A stretch of DNA of 64,000 nucleotides, taken from contig NZ_OY781925.1 of assembly GCF_963677305.1 (NCBI RefSeq), positions 681,501-745,500 of the forward strand, in the 5' to 3' direction. Shown in pieces: positions 17,798 through 26,791 of this stretch; the stretch's first letter is position 1, and each line of letters begins with the position of its first letter. The notes under the pieces are model-generated. The model saw only the letters and a program-made list of their open reading frames with translations, searched no databases and was not told where the DNA came from. The position numbers were made by a program, and so were the translations under genes. Source of the stretch: an uncultured Holophaga sp. (GTDB taxonomy: Bacteria > Acidobacteriota > Holophagae > Holophagales > Holophagaceae).

Positions 17798-18865
17798 CTA
17801 GGCCCCGAACCGTCCGCCGGCCATCCGACGGAAGTACGCGTGGGCCAGATTCCTATAGAATGCCACACCTTGCTGGCATTCTTCGAGGGTCAGCCACTCA
17901 TCGGGCCTGTGACTCCGGTGGGTGTCGCCCGGTCCGGTCTTCACCGCCGGGATATTGCGGAGGAAGGCCCAGTCTGAGGCGGTGTGGGAGCCGATGCCTT
18001 CGCTGTGCCCAGAGGCCTCGAGGGCGGCCTGCACGATGGGCTGGTCGGGGCGGGTGGCCTGGGGCAAGTAGTTGTCGTAGTGGATGCCCACCTCGCTCTC
18101 CAGCTCACCGGAGATGCGAGCCACCACATCCGCCACCTGCAGGTTGGGGGTGGTGCGCAGGGCGACATAGAAGTCACAGCGGTCCGGCACCTGGTTGTGG
18201 GCACGCCCCCCGGAGACCTGGGTGACCACGGGGCGGGTCTCGCCCAGCACCTCATGGGGATCGAAGCTCATGGCCTCCAGGCGACCCATGTCCCGGGCGG
18301 CCATGGTGATGGCATTGATGCCCTCGTGGGCGTGCCCCACATGGGCCGAGGCGCCCTTGGCGCGGCAGCGGAGGACCAGCTCGCCCCTCTGGGCGATGCA
18401 GACCTGGAGCCCCGTGGGCTCGCAGACCACGGCGGCGTCGAGGGGAAGCAGGAGAGGCAGGAGCTCCCGGATGCCCCGGCCGTCGGTCTCCTCCTCGGAG
18501 GTGAGGGCGAAGACCGCCGTGCCCTGGAAGGAGGGATCCTCAGCCAATCCGTGGGCCGTGAGGAGCATGGTGGCCACGCAGCCCTTGGCGTCATTGGCTC
18601 CCAGGGCGTGGAGTTTGCTCCCCTCCCAGCGGGGGGTCCAGGGGTTGGTGGTCCAACCGTCACAGGGGGGGACGGTGTCCAGGTGGCTGACATAGAGCAG
18701 GCGGGGGAAGCCCTGACCCACCTCGAACCAGAGGCTGTGCCCGTGGCGCTGGACCTTGAAACCCTCTACGGACAGGAGTTTGAAGAGGTAGTCCGCGATG
18801 GGGCCTTCTTCGCCGGAGATGCTGGGAATGGAGACCAGGGACTCAAGCAGGGCGGCCGGATTCAT
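17798..18865 (-). CDS. M20-family deacetylase, ArgE-like (acetylornithine/acetylcitrulline type)
   Basis: A 355-residue zinc-dependent M20 peptidase-family enzyme. Metal-binding blocks are 'LLYVSHLDTVPP' (His, Asp), 'GANDAKGCVATML' (bridging Asp), 'LTSEEETDGRG' (catalytic Glu pair) and the C-terminal 'GPGDTHRSHRPDEW' (His). The 'HxDTVPPxxGW...LHALGANDAKG' pattern is like the short ArgE/LysK group that removes acetyl groups from ornithine or citrulline, which fits argF about 4 kb downstream. Substrate is inference; succinyl-diaminopimelate desuccinylase or a dipeptidase remain possible. ATG 18865 gives the expected N-terminus ('MNPAALLESLVSIPSISGEE') but has no good ribosome site; the frame is open to TTG 18925. 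Confidence 0.8.
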   Translation of the reverse strand: MNPAALLESLVSIPSISGEEGPIADYLFKLLSVEGFKVQRHGHSLWFEVGQGFPRLLYVSHLDTVPPCDGWTTNPWTPRWEGSKLHALGANDAKGCVATMLLTAHGLAEDPSFQGTAVFALTSEEETDGRGIRELLPLLLPLDAAVVCEPTGLQVCIAQRGELVLRCRAKGASAHVGHAHEGINAITMAARDMGRLEAMSFDPHEVLGETRPVVTQVSGGRAHNQVPDRCDFYVALRTTPNLQVADVVARISGELESEVGIHYDNYLPQATRPDQPIVQAALEASGHSEGIGSHTASDWAFLRNIPAVKTGPGDTHRSHRPDEWLTLEECQQGVAFYRNLAHAYFRRMAGGRFGA

Positions 18866-18958
18866 CGGAGGGGGGCTTTCATGGTGTACGATACCTCGGG
18901 CAGGGGCCGGGACGCCCCGGGCCAACCCTCCATTATCCAGGAAGCTGGGACTTCCGCG

Positions 18959-19606
18959 TCACAAAGCGTCGACAATGAGTGCTGCCGGGGTGAAGCCCAG
19001 GCCCGAGGCCGCTGCGGGGGTGGCCATGTCCCAGAGGATCAGGCGCTTCGCATGGGGGGCCCAGAAGGCGGGGCGGGCCTTTACGGCAGCCAGGGGCAGG
19101 TGGAGGTAGAGAGCGGGCGGCAGGTCGGACAGCTCCTCCTCCGTGAGCTCCAGGGCCTCCTCCTCCTCCCAGAGGAAGCCGCACTTGGCCTCGGGGCAGG
19201 CGGCCCAGAGCTGGAGGACCTCGCTGGGCTCGAAGCTGGAGAAGATCACCCGGTCCAGGGCCTCCGCGGCTTCCACCGTGGCCAGAGCCTGCTTCCATCC
19301 GGGTTCGCCCTTCAACTCCACGTTGACCCACTTGGCCGGGAGGTCGAGGACGTCCGTGAGGCGGGGCAGGGCCTCGCCATTCTTGAGGAGGGGGAGCTCC
19401 GTGGACTTGAGCTTGCGCAACAGGCCACTGCCCTGAGTGGTGCGCTCCAGGCCGTCGTCGTGGAGCACCATGGAAACCCCGTCCTGGGTGGGCTGGACAT
19501 CCAGTTCGAAGCCGTCCATGCCGGCCTGGAGGGCGGCCTTGAAGGCCTCCATGGAATTCTCGAGGTGCTGGGCGGAGAGGCCGCGGTGGCCCAGGATGAT
19601 CGGCAT
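18959..19606 (-). CDS. Glycerophosphodiester phosphodiesterase
   Basis: A 215-residue GDPD-family enzyme that splits glycerophosphodiesters to glycerol-3-phosphate and an alcohol. The catalytic 'GHRG' is at residues 6-9 and the metal-binding 'FELDVQPTQDGVSMVLHDD' follows at 33-51; 'VNVELKG' supplies a further acidic ligand and 'VIFSSFEPSEV' is typical of the barrel's later part. There is no signal peptide, so it probably acts in the cytoplasm on phospholipid-derived diesters (UgpQ-like). The length is slightly short for the family. ATG 19606 follows a GGAG-type site. Confidence 0.9.
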   Translation of the reverse strand: MPIILGHRGLSAQHLENSMEAFKAALQAGMDGFELDVQPTQDGVSMVLHDDGLERTTQGSGLLRKLKSTELPLLKNGEALPRLTDVLDLPAKWVNVELKGEPGWKQALATVEAAEALDRVIFSSFEPSEVLQLWAACPEAKCGFLWEEEEALELTEEELSDLPPALYLHLPLAAVKARPAFWAPHAKRLILWDMATPAAASGLGFTPAALIVDAL

Positions 19607-19679
19607 GGAAGTCTCCAGTGCGCCCAGGGGCGCCTGGGGATTCTCCCCCAGGCGGGCTTCTTCGTCCAGGCGGCGCGTC

Positions 19680-19871
19680 CTACTTGCCTCGGTTGCTGGT
19701 CCGGGTCTGGCTGAGGGTGCTGCGCACAGGCTTGGTGCTGGGCTTCACTTTGGGCATGGGGGCCTTGCTGGCAAGGCTCGCACCGGGTTGGGTGGGGGTG
19801 GCCTCGGCGGCCTTGTGCTCGCTCAGGGACTTCAAGAGGTTGGGGATGAGGGGGGCTTTGGGGTTGGCCAT
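19680..19871 (-). CDS. Small hypothetical protein
   Basis: A possible 63-residue protein, Lys/Ser/Thr/Pro-rich and basic, without membrane segment or known motif. It sits in line with its neighbours on the same strand (33 bases after the cvfB-like gene, 73 before GDPD) and has GATGGAGAC just before ATG 19871, although the spacing is very short. The composition suggests a disordered basic tail. The 73-base gap downstream contains a GC-rich hairpin (about 19632-19653) without T-run. It may not be a real gene. Confidence 0.4.
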   Translation of the reverse strand: MANPKAPLIPNLLKSLSEHKAAEATPTQPGASLASKAPMPKVKPSTKPVRSTLSQTRTSNRGK

Positions 19872-19903
19872 GTCTCCATCGTACGCTCTGGGGCCCCGTA
19901 CGC

Positions 19904-20752
19904 TCAGGCTTTTCTCACCAGGCGGATGCCATCCTCGCCGATCAGAATCTGGCGGTTCTTGTAGAGGGCACCCAGGGCCAGCTTGAAGGCCTTCTTGCTG
20001 ATCCCGAAGAGTTCCTGGATGGCCTGGGGCTCGCTCTTGTCGTTGACCGGCAGGAAGCCCCCCCTGCGCTCCAGGAGCTTGAGGATCTCCTCCCCCAGGG
20101 GGACGGTCTTGGCGTAGCCAGGGGCGGTGAGGGTGATGTCCAGGCGGTGGTCGGGACGCAAGGCCTTGATGTAGCCATCCCGGCGGTCGCCCCGGCGCAG
20201 GCTGCCGAAGATGTCACTCTGGTGGACCAGGCCCCAGTGGCGATGGTTCACCACCACCTTCATGCCCAGGTCCGTGGGGTCTGCGGCGATGACCGTGACC
20301 TTCTCCCCGGGCCAGAAGCCGTCCGCCGTGTCCGTGAGGAAGTCGTTGAGCCGGGCGGAGGCCGCCTCCCGGCCCTCCTCGTCCTGGATGAGCATGACCA
20401 GGATCTTCTTCCCTTCCACCATGAAGTGCTTCTGGTCCTTGCGAACCTCCCGCCAGGGCAGGAGCAGATCCTTGGGCAGGCCCCAGTCCAGGAAGATTCC
20501 CGCATCCTTGATGGCTGCGATCTTCAGGAAGGCCACCTCGCCCACCTGGGCCAGGGGGCGTCTGGTGGTGGCCACCAAACGGTCCGTCAAGTCGTGGTGG
20601 ACGAAGACTTCCAGGAGCTGGCCAAGCTCACAGCCTGCGGGGGCTTCGCTTCGGGGCAGGGGGATCTCCCCATGCTCGCCGCCGTCCAGGATCACCTCAC
20701 GGGCCTGGAGGCTCAGGATGGGGAGACGGTTGAGGATACCGGGGGTGGCCAT
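19904..20752 (-). CDS. CvfB/YitL-like S1-domain RNA-binding protein
   Basis: A 282-residue protein with the CvfB layout: S1-like OB-fold modules ('VGEVAFLKIAAIKDAGIFLDWGLPKDLLLPW' near residues 70-100, a further module around 'LGMKVVVNHRHWGLVHQSDIF' near 165-190) and a C-terminal winged helix ('LLERRGGFLPVNDKSEPQAIQELFGISKKAFKLALGALYK'). CvfB affects virulence gene expression in Staphylococcus through RNA; the exact target in this organism is unknown. ATG 20752 with GGAG five bases upstream is preferred to GTG 20758. It lies 31 bases after the FAD-oxidase gene, probably co-transcribed. Confidence 0.85.
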   Translation of the reverse strand: MATPGILNRLPILSLQAREVILDGGEHGEIPLPRSEAPAGCELGQLLEVFVHHDLTDRLVATTRRPLAQVGEVAFLKIAAIKDAGIFLDWGLPKDLLLPWREVRKDQKHFMVEGKKILVMLIQDEEGREAASARLNDFLTDTADGFWPGEKVTVIAADPTDLGMKVVVNHRHWGLVHQSDIFGSLRRGDRRDGYIKALRPDHRLDITLTAPGYAKTVPLGEEILKLLERRGGFLPVNDKSEPQAIQELFGISKKAFKLALGALYKNRQILIGEDGIRLVRKA

Positions 20753-20783
20753 GGGCACTCCAGCGAGGGGCGGGTGGGGGTGC

Positions 20784-22121
20784 TCAGATCACCTTGCCGC
20801 GGTTGAAGATGCCCAGGGGGTCCAGGGCCTGCTTGATGCCGCAGAGGGCTTGTACCTGGTAGGGGTCGCTGAGGCTCAGGAAGGCCTTCCGCTTGGCGAG
20901 TCCGATGCCGTGCTCGCCCGTCAGACCGCCACCCAACTCGAGGCAGGTTCGGAAAAGGCTCATGACCTGCCGCTCCAGCTCGTCGGGTGCCGTCTCGCCG
21001 GCGGCCAGGAGGTTGACATGGAGGTTGCCGTCCCCCAGGTGCCCATAGGAGACCATGGGCAGGCCCAGGGATCCGGTAGCCTTGAAGAAGTCCCGGATGC
21101 GACTGCGGGGGACCACGATGTCCTCGCTCACCTTCTTGGGGTACCTCTCCTTGAGGTGGCTGGAGGTGAGGCGGCGCACGGACCAGAGGGCCTCGCGCTG
21201 TCGTTCGTCCGTGGCGGTCTGGAGATCTTCGGCGACGGGTCCGAGCACCCCCAGGAGGCGCTCCAGGAAGTCCTCGCTCATGCAGTCCGGGTCGTCGAAC
21301 TCCAGGAGCGCCAGGGCCTCGCCGGGCATGCGGCGGGCCGCCTCGGGGCCGTGTCGGCGCAGGTCCTCCAGGACCGCGGGATCCCAGAATTCGAAGGCAT
21401 TGGGCAGGAAGCCGGCTTCGTTCAGGGCGGTGGGCAGGTCCAGGAGCTGCTGCCAGTCCTTCACGGGCAGCAGGAGGGTCAGGTGCATGCGGGGGGCGGG
21501 GATGAGCCGCACGGTGGCAGAGGTGATCAGGCCGAATATCCCCTCGCTGCCCACCAGGAGCTGGGCCAGGCTGGGGCCGGAGTTGCTCTTGACGGTGGGG
21601 ATGCTGAAGCGGTGCAGCTCCCCGTCCTCCATCAGGGCCTCGAGGGCCAGGACCCAGTGGCGGGTCATGCCGTACTTGCAGGCACAGATGCCCCCGGCGT
21701 TGGTTGCGAGGGTCCCCCCGAAGGAACACTGGTCCCAGGAGTTGGGGTCCGGGGCGTAGAAGAGGCCAGCCTGGAGGGCGGTGCCCTTCAGGTCCCGGAG
21801 CATGGCACTGGCGGGGGCGTGGAGGGCCAGGTCTCCCCGGGAGAGCTCGATGGAGCCCGGCCACTGGGTGAGGTCCACCACGATGGCATCGGGGGTGGGG
21901 GTGCAGCCCCCAGCCTTGCCGGTGCCGGTGCCCCGGGGGACCAGGGTGAGGCCCTCTCCCTTGGCGATGCGCACCAGCTCCCGGAGGGCCCCGGGTCCCC
22001 GGGGCCGGACCACGGCCCGGGGCAGGGCTCCGACCACATGGGATTCGTCCCGGCGGAAAGGCTCCATGTCCCCGGGATCGAGGATGACGGTGGCGTCGTT
22101 CAGGCGGCGGAGGGCCTCCAT
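20784..22121 (-). CDS. FAD-linked oxidase (GlcD/D-lactate dehydrogenase family)
   Basis: A 445-residue flavoenzyme of the VAO/PCMH type. The FAD-binding part shows 'VVRPRGPGALRELVRIAKGEGLTLVPRGTGTGKAGG' and 'CSFGGTLATNAGGICACKYGMTRHWVLALE'; the cap domain ends with 'VSYGHLGDGNLHVNLL' and the family's 'GGGLTGEHGIGLAKR'. It oxidises a 2-hydroxyacid such as glycolate or D-lactate; the substrate cannot be read from sequence. No GlcE/GlcF or CCG-domain partner is adjacent. It starts two bases after the pyrH stop, so it is coupled to a nucleotide-kinase gene with no obvious pathway link. Confidence 0.88.
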   Translation of the reverse strand: MEALRRLNDATVILDPGDMEPFRRDESHVVGALPRAVVRPRGPGALRELVRIAKGEGLTLVPRGTGTGKAGGCTPTPDAIVVDLTQWPGSIELSRGDLALHAPASAMLRDLKGTALQAGLFYAPDPNSWDQCSFGGTLATNAGGICACKYGMTRHWVLALEALMEDGELHRFSIPTVKSNSGPSLAQLLVGSEGIFGLITSATVRLIPAPRMHLTLLLPVKDWQQLLDLPTALNEAGFLPNAFEFWDPAVLEDLRRHGPEAARRMPGEALALLEFDDPDCMSEDFLERLLGVLGPVAEDLQTATDERQREALWSVRRLTSSHLKERYPKKVSEDIVVPRSRIRDFFKATGSLGLPMVSYGHLGDGNLHVNLLAAGETAPDELERQVMSLFRTCLELGGGLTGEHGIGLAKRKAFLSLSDPYQVQALCGIKQALDPLGIFNRGKVI

Positions 22122-22123
22122 GG

Positions 22124-22828
22124 CTAGTTGACCAGGGTGCCCACCACCTCGCCCCGGACCGAGGCCAGGAGGTTGCCGGGTTCCAGCATGTTGAAGACCA
22201 GGATGGGGAGGCGGTTCTCGCGGCAGAGGGCGATGGCGGCGGCGTCCATCACCTTCAGATCCTTCTCCAGGACCTCCTGGAAGGTGACGGTGTCGTATTT
22301 CACGGCATTGGGGTTCTTCCGGGGGTCGGAGCAGTAGATGCCGTCCACATTGGTGGCCTTCATGACCACCTCGGCATTGATTTCGTTGGCGCGCAGGGCG
22401 GCGGCGGTATCGGTGGAGAAGTAGGGGTTCCCGGTTCCTGCGCCGAAAATGACGATGCGCCCTTTCTCCAGGTGGCGGACGGCGCGGCGCCGGATGTAGC
22501 TCTCGGCCACCTTGGGCATTTCGATGCCGCTGAGCACCCGGGCGAAGAGGCCCTTCTGCTCCAACGCGTCCTGGAGGGCCAGGGCGTTGATCATGGTGGC
22601 CAGCATGCCCATGTGGTCTCCGGTCACCCGGTCCATGCCCTTGGTGGCGCCGGCGACACCTCGGAAGATGTTGCCGCCGCCGATCACCAGGGCGACCTCG
22701 ACCCCCAGGCCGTGGATCTCCTTGACCTGATCGGCGATGAGGTTGACGACCTGGGGATCGATCCCATGCCCCTGGCTGCCCATGAGGGCCTCTCCGGAGA
22801 GCTTGAGCAGGATGCGACGGTATTTCAT
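22124..22828 (-). CDS. pyrH: Uridylate kinase
   Basis: A 234-residue hexameric UMP kinase of the amino-acid-kinase fold, making UDP from UMP. The start '[17 protein letters not shown]' and the '[13 protein letters not shown]' block are diagnostic, as are '[20 protein letters not shown]' and the acidic '[13 protein letters not shown]'-type region. ATG 22828 has GGAGG at good spacing; the further open frame upstream is spurious. pyrH usually sits with tsf and frr, but here it lies between the plsX terminator and an FAD-oxidase gene. Confidence 0.97.
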   Translation of the reverse strand: MKYRRILLKLSGEALMGSQGHGIDPQVVNLIADQVKEIHGLGVEVALVIGGGNIFRGVAGATKGMDRVTGDHMGMLATMINALALQDALEQKGLFARVLSGIEMPKVAESYIRRRAVRHLEKGRIVIFGAGTGNPYFSTDTAAALRANEINAEVVMKATNVDGIYCSDPRKNPNAVKYDTVTFQEVLEKDLKVMDAAAIALCRENRLPILVFNMLEPGNLLASVRGEVVGTLVN

Positions 22829-22874
22829 AAGACCTCCAGGTCGTTCCGGTGGGCTCGTCCCACCATTCTTGCGC

Positions 22875-22901
22875 AAAAAAACGCCCCGATCGCTCGGGGC
22901 G
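22875..22901 (-). terminator. Rho-independent terminator after plsX
   Basis: On the - strand a perfect 8-bp stem (CGCCCCGA/TCGGGGCG, 22901-22882) with a 4-base loop is followed by seven T residues (22881-22875). It separates the yceD-rpmF-plsX transcript from pyrH. Confidence 0.92.
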
Positions 22902-22923
22902 CAGGAAATGTCTTCACATGGTC

Positions 22924-23958
22924 TCAGGACTCGCTGACTGCCCCTTGGGGCAGGAGGCGTTCCATGGATTCATGGATGCGGTCATTGACCCGGTGTTCGC
23001 AGGCCATGAGGGCAGCCCGGATGCCGTTTCCGACGGTGCGACCGTCGCTGCGGCCATGACCGATGATGGAGACGCCCTTGACCCCCAGGAGGGGGGCGCC
23101 GCCGTACTCGGCATAGTCCAGTTTTTTCATGAAGCGCTTCATGGCGGGCTTGATGAGGGCCCCCCCGATCTGGGTGATCAGGCTCTCCATGATGCTGTCC
23201 CGGATGCCGTGGAGGATGCCCTCGGCAAGGGCCTCGCTGGATTTCAGGATGGAGTTGCCGACGAAACCGTCGCAGGCGATCACATCGAAGCGGCCATTCC
23301 AGATGTCGCGCCCTTCGGCGTTGCCCTGGAAGTTGAGATCCAGGCTCTTGAGCATCTGGGCGGCGCCGCGGGTGGTCTCAGTGCCCTTGCCATCCTCCTC
23401 GCCAACGCTCAGCACGCCGACGCTGGGAGACTTGATGCCCAGGACCTCTTCCGCATAGATGGCGCCCATGATGGCGAACTGGGCGATGTGCTCGGCCTTG
23501 CTGTCCACATTGGCGCCCACATCCAGGAGGACGGTGGGTCGCCCCTGGGTGTTGGGCAGCACGGTGGCCAGACAGGGACGATCCACGCCCGGGAGCGTGC
23601 CCACCACCATCTTGGAGGCCACCATGGCGGCGCCGGTGTGGCCCATGGTGACGACGCCGTCCGCCTGGCCCTCCCGGACCAGCTGAGCGGCGACGCGGAT
23701 GGAGCTGGCCTTCTTCTCCTTGAGGATGCAGGTGGCCTTGTCGGCCATGGTGACCACATCCGGGGCATGGACCAGCTCGCAGCGCTCCAGCAGGGATCCC
23801 TTGATCCCGTATTCGGGGAGCAGGGGCCGCAGCACGGCCTCGTCTCCCACGAGCAGGAGACGGAGGTCGGCGAACTGGTCAAGGGCGATGCGGGCCCCTT
23901 CAAGGGTGGCTTTGGGGGCGTGGTCCCCGCCCATCACGTCCAGCGCGATGCGGTACAT
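22924..23958 (-). CDS. plsX: Phosphate acyltransferase PlsX
   Basis: A 344-residue peripheral enzyme that turns acyl-ACP into acyl-phosphate for phospholipid synthesis. The start '[15 protein letters not shown]' and the motifs '[34 protein letters not shown]', '[11 protein letters not shown]' and '[18 protein letters not shown]' define the family. ATG 23958 is preferred to the ORF's upstream extension (23973). It follows rpmF by 25 bases, the common yceD-rpmF-plsX order, but fabH does not follow; instead a strong terminator ends the unit. Confidence 0.97.
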   Translation of the reverse strand: MYRIALDVMGGDHAPKATLEGARIALDQFADLRLLLVGDEAVLRPLLPEYGIKGSLLERCELVHAPDVVTMADKATCILKEKKASSIRVAAQLVREGQADGVVTMGHTGAAMVASKMVVGTLPGVDRPCLATVLPNTQGRPTVLLDVGANVDSKAEHIAQFAIMGAIYAEEVLGIKSPSVGVLSVGEEDGKGTETTRGAAQMLKSLDLNFQGNAEGRDIWNGRFDVIACDGFVGNSILKSSEALAEGILHGIRDSIMESLITQIGGALIKPAMKRFMKKLDYAEYGGAPLLGVKGVSIIGHGRSDGRTVGNGIRAALMACEHRVNDRIHESMERLLPQGAVSES

Positions 23959-23983
23959 GGATGGCGCTAGCACCCCCGGGCCC

Positions 23984-24169
23984 TCAGACGGTCTGCTGGG
24001 TACGGACGGCCTGCTTGCCGCGATAGAAGCCGCAGGAGGGGCACACCCGGTGGGGCATCTTGGCGGTGCCGCAGTTGGGGCAGGTGCTGGAGCTCATGAC
24101 ATCGAGGGAGTCATGGGTGCGACGACGGTCGCGACGGGCCCGGGAATGACGGCGCTTGGGATTCGGCAT
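23984..24169 (-). CDS. rpmF: Large ribosomal subunit protein bL32
   Basis: A 61-residue ribosomal protein of the zinc-binding type: 'MPNPKRRHSRARRDRRRTHD' is the classical N-terminus, and two CxxC pairs are present ('CPNCG' at 30-34 and 'CPSCG' at 43-47) with 'HRVC' between. The Cys4 form suggests no zinc-free paralogue is needed, though one could exist elsewhere. It is too short to show its own start in long frames; ATG 24169 follows a GGAG-type site and the length is normal. It lies between yceD and plsX. Confidence 0.96.
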   Translation of the reverse strand: MPNPKRRHSRARRDRRRTHDSLDVMSSSTCPNCGTAKMPHRVCPSCGFYRGKQAVRTQQTV

Positions 24170-24198
24170 GGCGAACTCCTGTTCGGATAGGACAGTTT

Positions 24199-24720
24199 TC
24201 AGGACTCCAGGTCGAGTTTCAACCTGGAGAGTGCTCGGGCGAGGGCGCTGGGTTCCCGGAGCAGGTCGGGACGGCAGCTGCAGCGGCCCTTGTTCCAGTT
24301 CTTGCCGCACTTGGGGCAGAGCCCCTGGCAATCTTCGCGGCAGACGGGATTCATCGGGACCTGGAGCTGGAACTGGTCGCGGACCAGGTCCTCCTCTTCC
24401 AGCTCGGTCTCGGGAAGGTAGACCACATCCAGGTCCTGGCTGCCCAGTACATGGGAGCCCCTGGCCACCAGCTCGGCATCCTTGCTGCCGAGGAACTGGC
24501 TCTTGAACTGGAGGGAGAGGTCGAAGGGCTCCAGGCAGCGGGAGCAGGTGCATTCCAGCACCCCCTCCCCCTGGATGTCGAGGAAGAGGTCGCCGTCGGA
24601 GGGCAGCAGGAAAAGCTGCCAGGCCGCATCCCGGAGGGCGACGCCCTCCTCCAGCGCCAACTGCTGGGCGCGGCCTTCCAGTCGGAGGCCTTCTGCACTC
24701 AGCTTCGAAAGTTCAATCAC
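24199..24720 (-). CDS. yceD: YceD/DUF177 family protein
   Basis: A 173-residue soluble protein of the DUF177 family, encoded before rpmF in most bacteria and linked in plants and E. coli to 23S rRNA accumulation. Cysteine pairs 'CTCSRC' (about 58-63) and the C-terminal 'CREDCQGLCPKCGKNWNKGRCSC' are typical of the long form, in which they are likely metal-binding. ATG 24720 overlaps the end of the pseudopilin gene by 4 bases (ATGA-type), so it is probably translated from the same message. Confidence 0.92.
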   Translation of the reverse strand: MIELSKLSAEGLRLEGRAQQLALEEGVALRDAAWQLFLLPSDGDLFLDIQGEGVLECTCSRCLEPFDLSLQFKSQFLGSKDAELVARGSHVLGSQDLDVVYLPETELEEEDLVRDQFQLQVPMNPVCREDCQGLCPKCGKNWNKGRCSCRPDLLREPSALARALSRLKLDLES

Positions 24721-25196
24721 TTCGTCCCTCCGGCGGCTGACTCCGCGGTGGCGGCGGAGGGGCCGCTGATCTTGCCCGGTTCACGGGTGAAGGGGGGGCG
24801 GTCGTCCTGATCGGTGGGGTCACCCTGGCACTTCAGCTCATAGGTGGCCTTGCTGGACTTGCCCTCGAAGGGCTGGTCCCACATGTCCTTGCCGGGGGTG
24901 TTCACCGGGAGCATGTTCTCTTTGACCAAGGGGCTGTTGGCATCCACCATGGCCTCGAAGCTGCCCAGTTCAGGGTACTTGCCATGCTTGAGATAAAACT
25001 GGTCCAGCCCCTCGGAGACTGTCTTGATGGTGTCCTGGGCCTTGGTGTAGCGGGCCTTGGCGGAGTATTTGCCGTAGGCCTTGAACCCCAATGTCGCGAT
25101 CACCCCGATGATCATCAGGGCGATCATGAGCTCCATGAGCGTAAAGCCCCTCTGGCGGGGGCGACGCGACGGAGAAGAGTGGGGGGTCGGGGACAT
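24717..25196 (-). CDS. GspG-like type II secretion/type IV pseudopilin
   Basis: A 159-residue pseudopilin. A short basic leader (Ser/Pro/Arg-rich) ends at the prepilin peptidase site 'RG|FTLMELMIALMIIGVIATLGF', with the conserved Glu at +5 of the mature protein and a long hydrophobic helix. After it, 'TIKTVSEGLDQFYLKHGKYPE' and a C-terminal region with 'GKDMWDQPF' resemble the major pseudopilin GspG. ATG 25196 has GGGAG eight bases upstream; longer frames upstream are spurious. No other secretion gene is adjacent, but the NtrC-type regulator directly upstream is of the PilR kind. It overlaps yceD by 4 bases. Confidence 0.88.
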   Translation of the reverse strand: MSPTPHSSPSRRPRQRGFTLMELMIALMIIGVIATLGFKAYGKYSAKARYTKAQDTIKTVSEGLDQFYLKHGKYPELGSFEAMVDANSPLVKENMLPVNTPGKDMWDQPFEGKSSKATYELKCQGDPTDQDDRPPFTREPGKISGPSAATAESAAGGTK

Positions 25197-25264
25197 GCAG
25201 CGAGCTCCCGGGCCATGGGACCCAAGCATCCCAGTGTGCCACAGTTCCCAAATTTGACAAGGAA

Positions 25265-26725
25265 TCATGCGTCTCCCTCCCCCTCTGCCGGTGTCTTCGG
25301 CGGGAAATCCCCAGGACAGGGGCAGTCTCTCGGCAGTGTCTCGAGACCACCCAGCTCCTGGAGCCAATAGCGGTAAGCCCGGAAGCTCATGCCCAGATAG
25401 CGGGCGGCTCTGGTCCGGTTCCCCCCGCACTTCTCGGCCCCCCTCCGAAGGAGGTGCCCCTTGTAGGCGTTCAGGTAGGCCTCCAGGTCGAAGCCCTCTT
25501 CGGGGAGCTCCCAGGGGGTCCCCCGGTGGCCCGCCCGGTTCCCATGGACATCGGCCAGAAGGTCATCCGGAAAGAGCTCAAGGCCGATGGGGCCGCCGGA
25601 GTTGAGGGCCACGCAGCGCTCCATGAGGTTCTCCAGCTCCCGGACGTTGCCCCGGAAGGTGTAGCGGCGGAGCGTGGCGAGGGCCTCATCGGTGAGGGTC
25701 ATGGGGGACTTGTTGAGCTTGCGGCAGTAGCGGGCCAGGAAGTGGTCTACCAGGACGGGGATGTCCTCCTGGCGCTCCCGGAGGGGAGGCAGGTCGATGT
25801 GGAGGATGTTGAGGCGGAAGTAGAGGTCCTGGCGGAATCCGCCCTGCTCGGCCCTGTTGCGGAGATCCTGGTTGGTGGCTCCGATGATGCGGATGTCGAT
25901 GGCCCGCTCCTCATTGGCGCCGATCCTGCGGATCTTGCGCTCCTGGAGTGCGCGGAGCAGCTTCACCTGAAGGGGCAGGGGCATTTCGCCGATCTCGTCC
26001 AGGAAGAGAATCCCCCCCTGGGCCTCCTCGAAGAGCCCCCGTTTCGCGGCGCTGGCGCCGGTGAAGGCCCCCCGCTCATAGCCGAAGAGCTCGGACTCCA
26101 GGAGGTTCTCCGGCAGGGCGCCGCAGTTGATGGGGACGAAGGGGGCGCGGCTCCGCTCCGAGTAGCGGTGGATGAGGCGGGCCACAATCTCCTTGCCGGT
26201 GCCGCTCTCGCCAGTGATGAGGACAGTTGTGTCGGCGAGGGCGACCTTTCCCACCAGGGCCTGGATGCGCCGCATGGTGTTGCCGATGCCCACCAAGTCG
26301 CCGATGTCGGCCACCTCCGCCGGTGCCGGGGCGGGGGTCGAGGCATAGAGACCCTTGAGGACTTTGGTCAGCTCCTGAAGGTCATCCCGGGTCTTGGTGA
26401 GGAAGTCTACGGCGCCCAGGTTGAGGGCCTGGACCGTGGTCTCGGTGGTGGCAAAGGCGGTCATGATGATGAAGGGCGTCTCCAGGCCCTGCTCTTTGGC
26501 CCAGGCCAGCAGCTCGATGCCCGAGCCGTCCTTCAGGCGCAGATCCGATACTACGGCGTCGTAGGCTCCGGTCTGGAGACGGCTGCGCGCCTCCTGGATG
26601 CCGGGGACCGTCTCCGCCTGGAAACCCTCAGGTTCCAGGCCGAGCTGGAGCACTTCGCGGAAGCTCTCTTCATCCTCGACGATGAGGATGCGCTTGCGGG
26701 TTGGGCTGGAGGCAGATGGGGTCAT
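25265..26725 (-). CDS. Sigma-54-dependent response regulator (NtrC/PilR family)
   Basis: A 486-residue transcription activator. A receiver domain (residues 12-130) has phospho-acceptor Asp61 in 'VVSDLRL'; the AAA+ domain shows Walker A 'GESGTGKE', the sigma-54 contact loop 'GAFTGA', Walker B 'GGILFLDEIGEM' and 'RFRLNI'-type sensor region ('YFRLNILHIDLPPLR'). The C-terminal Fis-like helix-turn-helix is 'CGGNRTRAARYLGMSFRAYRYWL'. It would activate sigma-54 promoters when phosphorylated; the cognate kinase is not in the window. The pseudopilin gene follows after 68 bases, which suggests control of pilus-like genes (inference). Confidence 0.95.
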   Translation of the reverse strand: MTPSASSPTRKRILIVEDEESFREVLQLGLEPEGFQAETVPGIQEARSRLQTGAYDAVVSDLRLKDGSGIELLAWAKEQGLETPFIIMTAFATTETTVQALNLGAVDFLTKTRDDLQELTKVLKGLYASTPAPAPAEVADIGDLVGIGNTMRRIQALVGKVALADTTVLITGESGTGKEIVARLIHRYSERSRAPFVPINCGALPENLLESELFGYERGAFTGASAAKRGLFEEAQGGILFLDEIGEMPLPLQVKLLRALQERKIRRIGANEERAIDIRIIGATNQDLRNRAEQGGFRQDLYFRLNILHIDLPPLRERQEDIPVLVDHFLARYCRKLNKSPMTLTDEALATLRRYTFRGNVRELENLMERCVALNSGGPIGLELFPDDLLADVHGNRAGHRGTPWELPEEGFDLEAYLNAYKGHLLRRGAEKCGGNRTRAARYLGMSFRAYRYWLQELGGLETLPRDCPCPGDFPPKTPAEGEGDA

Positions 26726-26791
26726 GACGTATAGCGTCAGTATGACGGTTCCGGATCAGGGTGGGATAGACTTTAGGCCGACGAGGTCTTT

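Noticed and set aside
14871..17801. 976-codon open frame on the + strand
   Set aside because: It lies opposite ornithine decarboxylase and homospermidine synthase, both clear family members. In GC-rich DNA the opposite strand is often open; the product is Gly/Val/Ala/Asp-rich low complexity without any motif.
17984..22127. 576- and 638-codon open frames on the + strand
   Set aside because: They are shadows of the ArgE-like, GDPD, CvfB-like and FAD-oxidase genes on the - strand, with no recognisable family or ribosome site.
25220..25245. Possible sigma-54 promoter before the pseudopilin gene (TGGCAC followed by ATGC)
   Set aside because: The GG and GC elements are 11 bases apart instead of 10, and the -12 box is poor; attractive because of the NtrC-type gene beside it, but not supported by spacing.
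25454..26734. 426-codon open frame on the + strand
   Set aside because: Shadow of the NtrC-type regulator, whose domains and motifs are complete.
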